Shown: piece by piece, positions 63,607-64,000 of the stretch
Layout of the letters: every line of letters begins with the position of its first letter
Position numbering within the stretch: the stretch's first letter is position 1
Assembly (NCBI GenBank): GCA_009829735.1
Contig: CM020618.1
Span: forward strand, 36,184,894 to 36,248,893
Length of the DNA stretch: 64,000 nucleotides
DNA from: Pyropia yezoensis
Lineage: Eukaryota > Rhodophyta > Bangiophyceae > Bangiales > Bangiaceae
Reading direction: 5' to 3'
Made by a program: the position numbers and the translations under genes
Notes under the pieces: model-generated
What the model saw: the letters and a program-made list of their open reading frames with translations, nothing else
Databases searched by the model: none
Told to the model about the DNA's origin: nothing

Positions 63607-64000
63607 GGGGGGTCCTTTGGCGGTGCCTCGTCGCCCTGTCACCGCGGGTGCGCCCGTTGGAGCTTCCCGCGTCCCCGCGACCTTGGCGCCGGCCTGAGAC
63701 GCGCCCGCCAGATGGGCGCGGCTGGCCGCCGCGCGTGCGCGCGCGCCCTTTTTCTTCGTTCTCGTACCGTACTATACATCTACAGTCCACGCGTCTGGGG
63801 CACGAGGCCAGACCGCGGCCGGGTGGTCTGGCCGGCGTTGCCCCCTCCCCACCGTGTGTACCCTTTCGGTGGCGGCGGTGCCGACAATGGGAGCTGCGGT
63901 GGATTGCCGGCGGCGGGCAGCCGCCGCCCCCGCCGCGGGGGCCGGCCGCGCCCCACTGGCGGCGGTCGCCCACCAGCACCGCCGCGTCGGCCGCAGCGGG
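62960..64000. other. GC-rich host DNA, no supported gene
   Basis: About 1 kb. The first 30 bases are AT-rich (CATACAGTACATATACATATG) and resemble the left flank of the transposon. Open frames on both strands at 63000-63450 (one minus-strand frame includes a hydrophobic Ala/Val-rich part) could be an exon of a gene running off the window, but I find no domain or splice sites that decide it. A short GC-rich repeat (GGCCGGGCACGGCG-like) lies at 63180-63230. Confidence 0.4.
63576..63605 (+). repeat. Poly-G tract, 30 consecutive G
   Basis: Uninterrupted run of 30 G inside a longer G-rich stretch (63528-63612). Such tracts can form G-quadruplexes and are error-prone in sequencing, so the exact length is doubtful. 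Confidence 0.85.

Noticed and set aside
62960..63642. Gene on the minus strand with a hydrophobic Ala/Val-rich part
   Set aside because: Several frames are open equally, no motif is recognised, and the region reaches G runs; evidence is too weak for a call.

Overview
The window is nuclear DNA of a GC-rich eukaryote. Its genes carry GT-AG introns, code for Ala/Gly/Pro-rich proteins, and include a P/U-type cyclin and a prenylated ubiquitin-fold protein. A bangiophyte red alga (Porphyra/Pyropia type) fits best, but that is inference from composition and gene style, not a database match.

Bases 1-48477 are a stack of nested Ty3/gypsy retrotransposons with chromodomains (chromoviruses) from three families. 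The order can be read from LTR ends and target-site duplications (TSDs). The oldest element is a minus-strand family-2 copy (5' LTR 47906-48477, gag 45972-47696, pol 32206-36150). A minus-strand family-3 element (5' LTR 31737-32205, gag 29864-31617) sits at the 3' end of its pol. A plus-strand family-1 element (1-1668 plus 21851-29863) landed in the family-3 gag. A younger family-1 insertion (1669-21850, TSD CGCAT) landed in the start of that element's pol. Separately, a complete family-2 element (36219-45870, TSD GGGAG, LTRs identical by eye) split the oldest copy between gag and pol.

The complete families share a layout: LTR, primer-binding site, gag with CCHC knuckle, a GGGAAAC slippery site just before the gag stop, pol (protease, reverse transcriptase, RNase H, integrase, chromodomain) in the -1 frame, then a long ORF on the opposite strand before the polypurine tract and 3' LTR. 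The antisense proteins of families 1 and 2 appear distantly related. In family 1 a hairpin-rich zone separates the converging pol and antisense ORFs. The family-1 insertion is written as a tandem of two copies around a 500-N gap; one-base indels on both sides of that gap look like assembly error.

Bases 48478-64000 are host sequence. I recognise a P/U-type cyclin (51795-53174, +), a three-exon MUB/UBL3-like ubiquitin-fold gene ending in a CaaX box (54735-56378, -), a four-exon secreted M3B oligoendopeptidase F-like metallopeptidase (58459-61407, -), and a 756-bp Tc1/mariner deletion derivative (62202-62957) that still encodes its DNA-binding domain. The spaces between are low-complexity GC-rich DNA with long G or C runs and no gene I can support.
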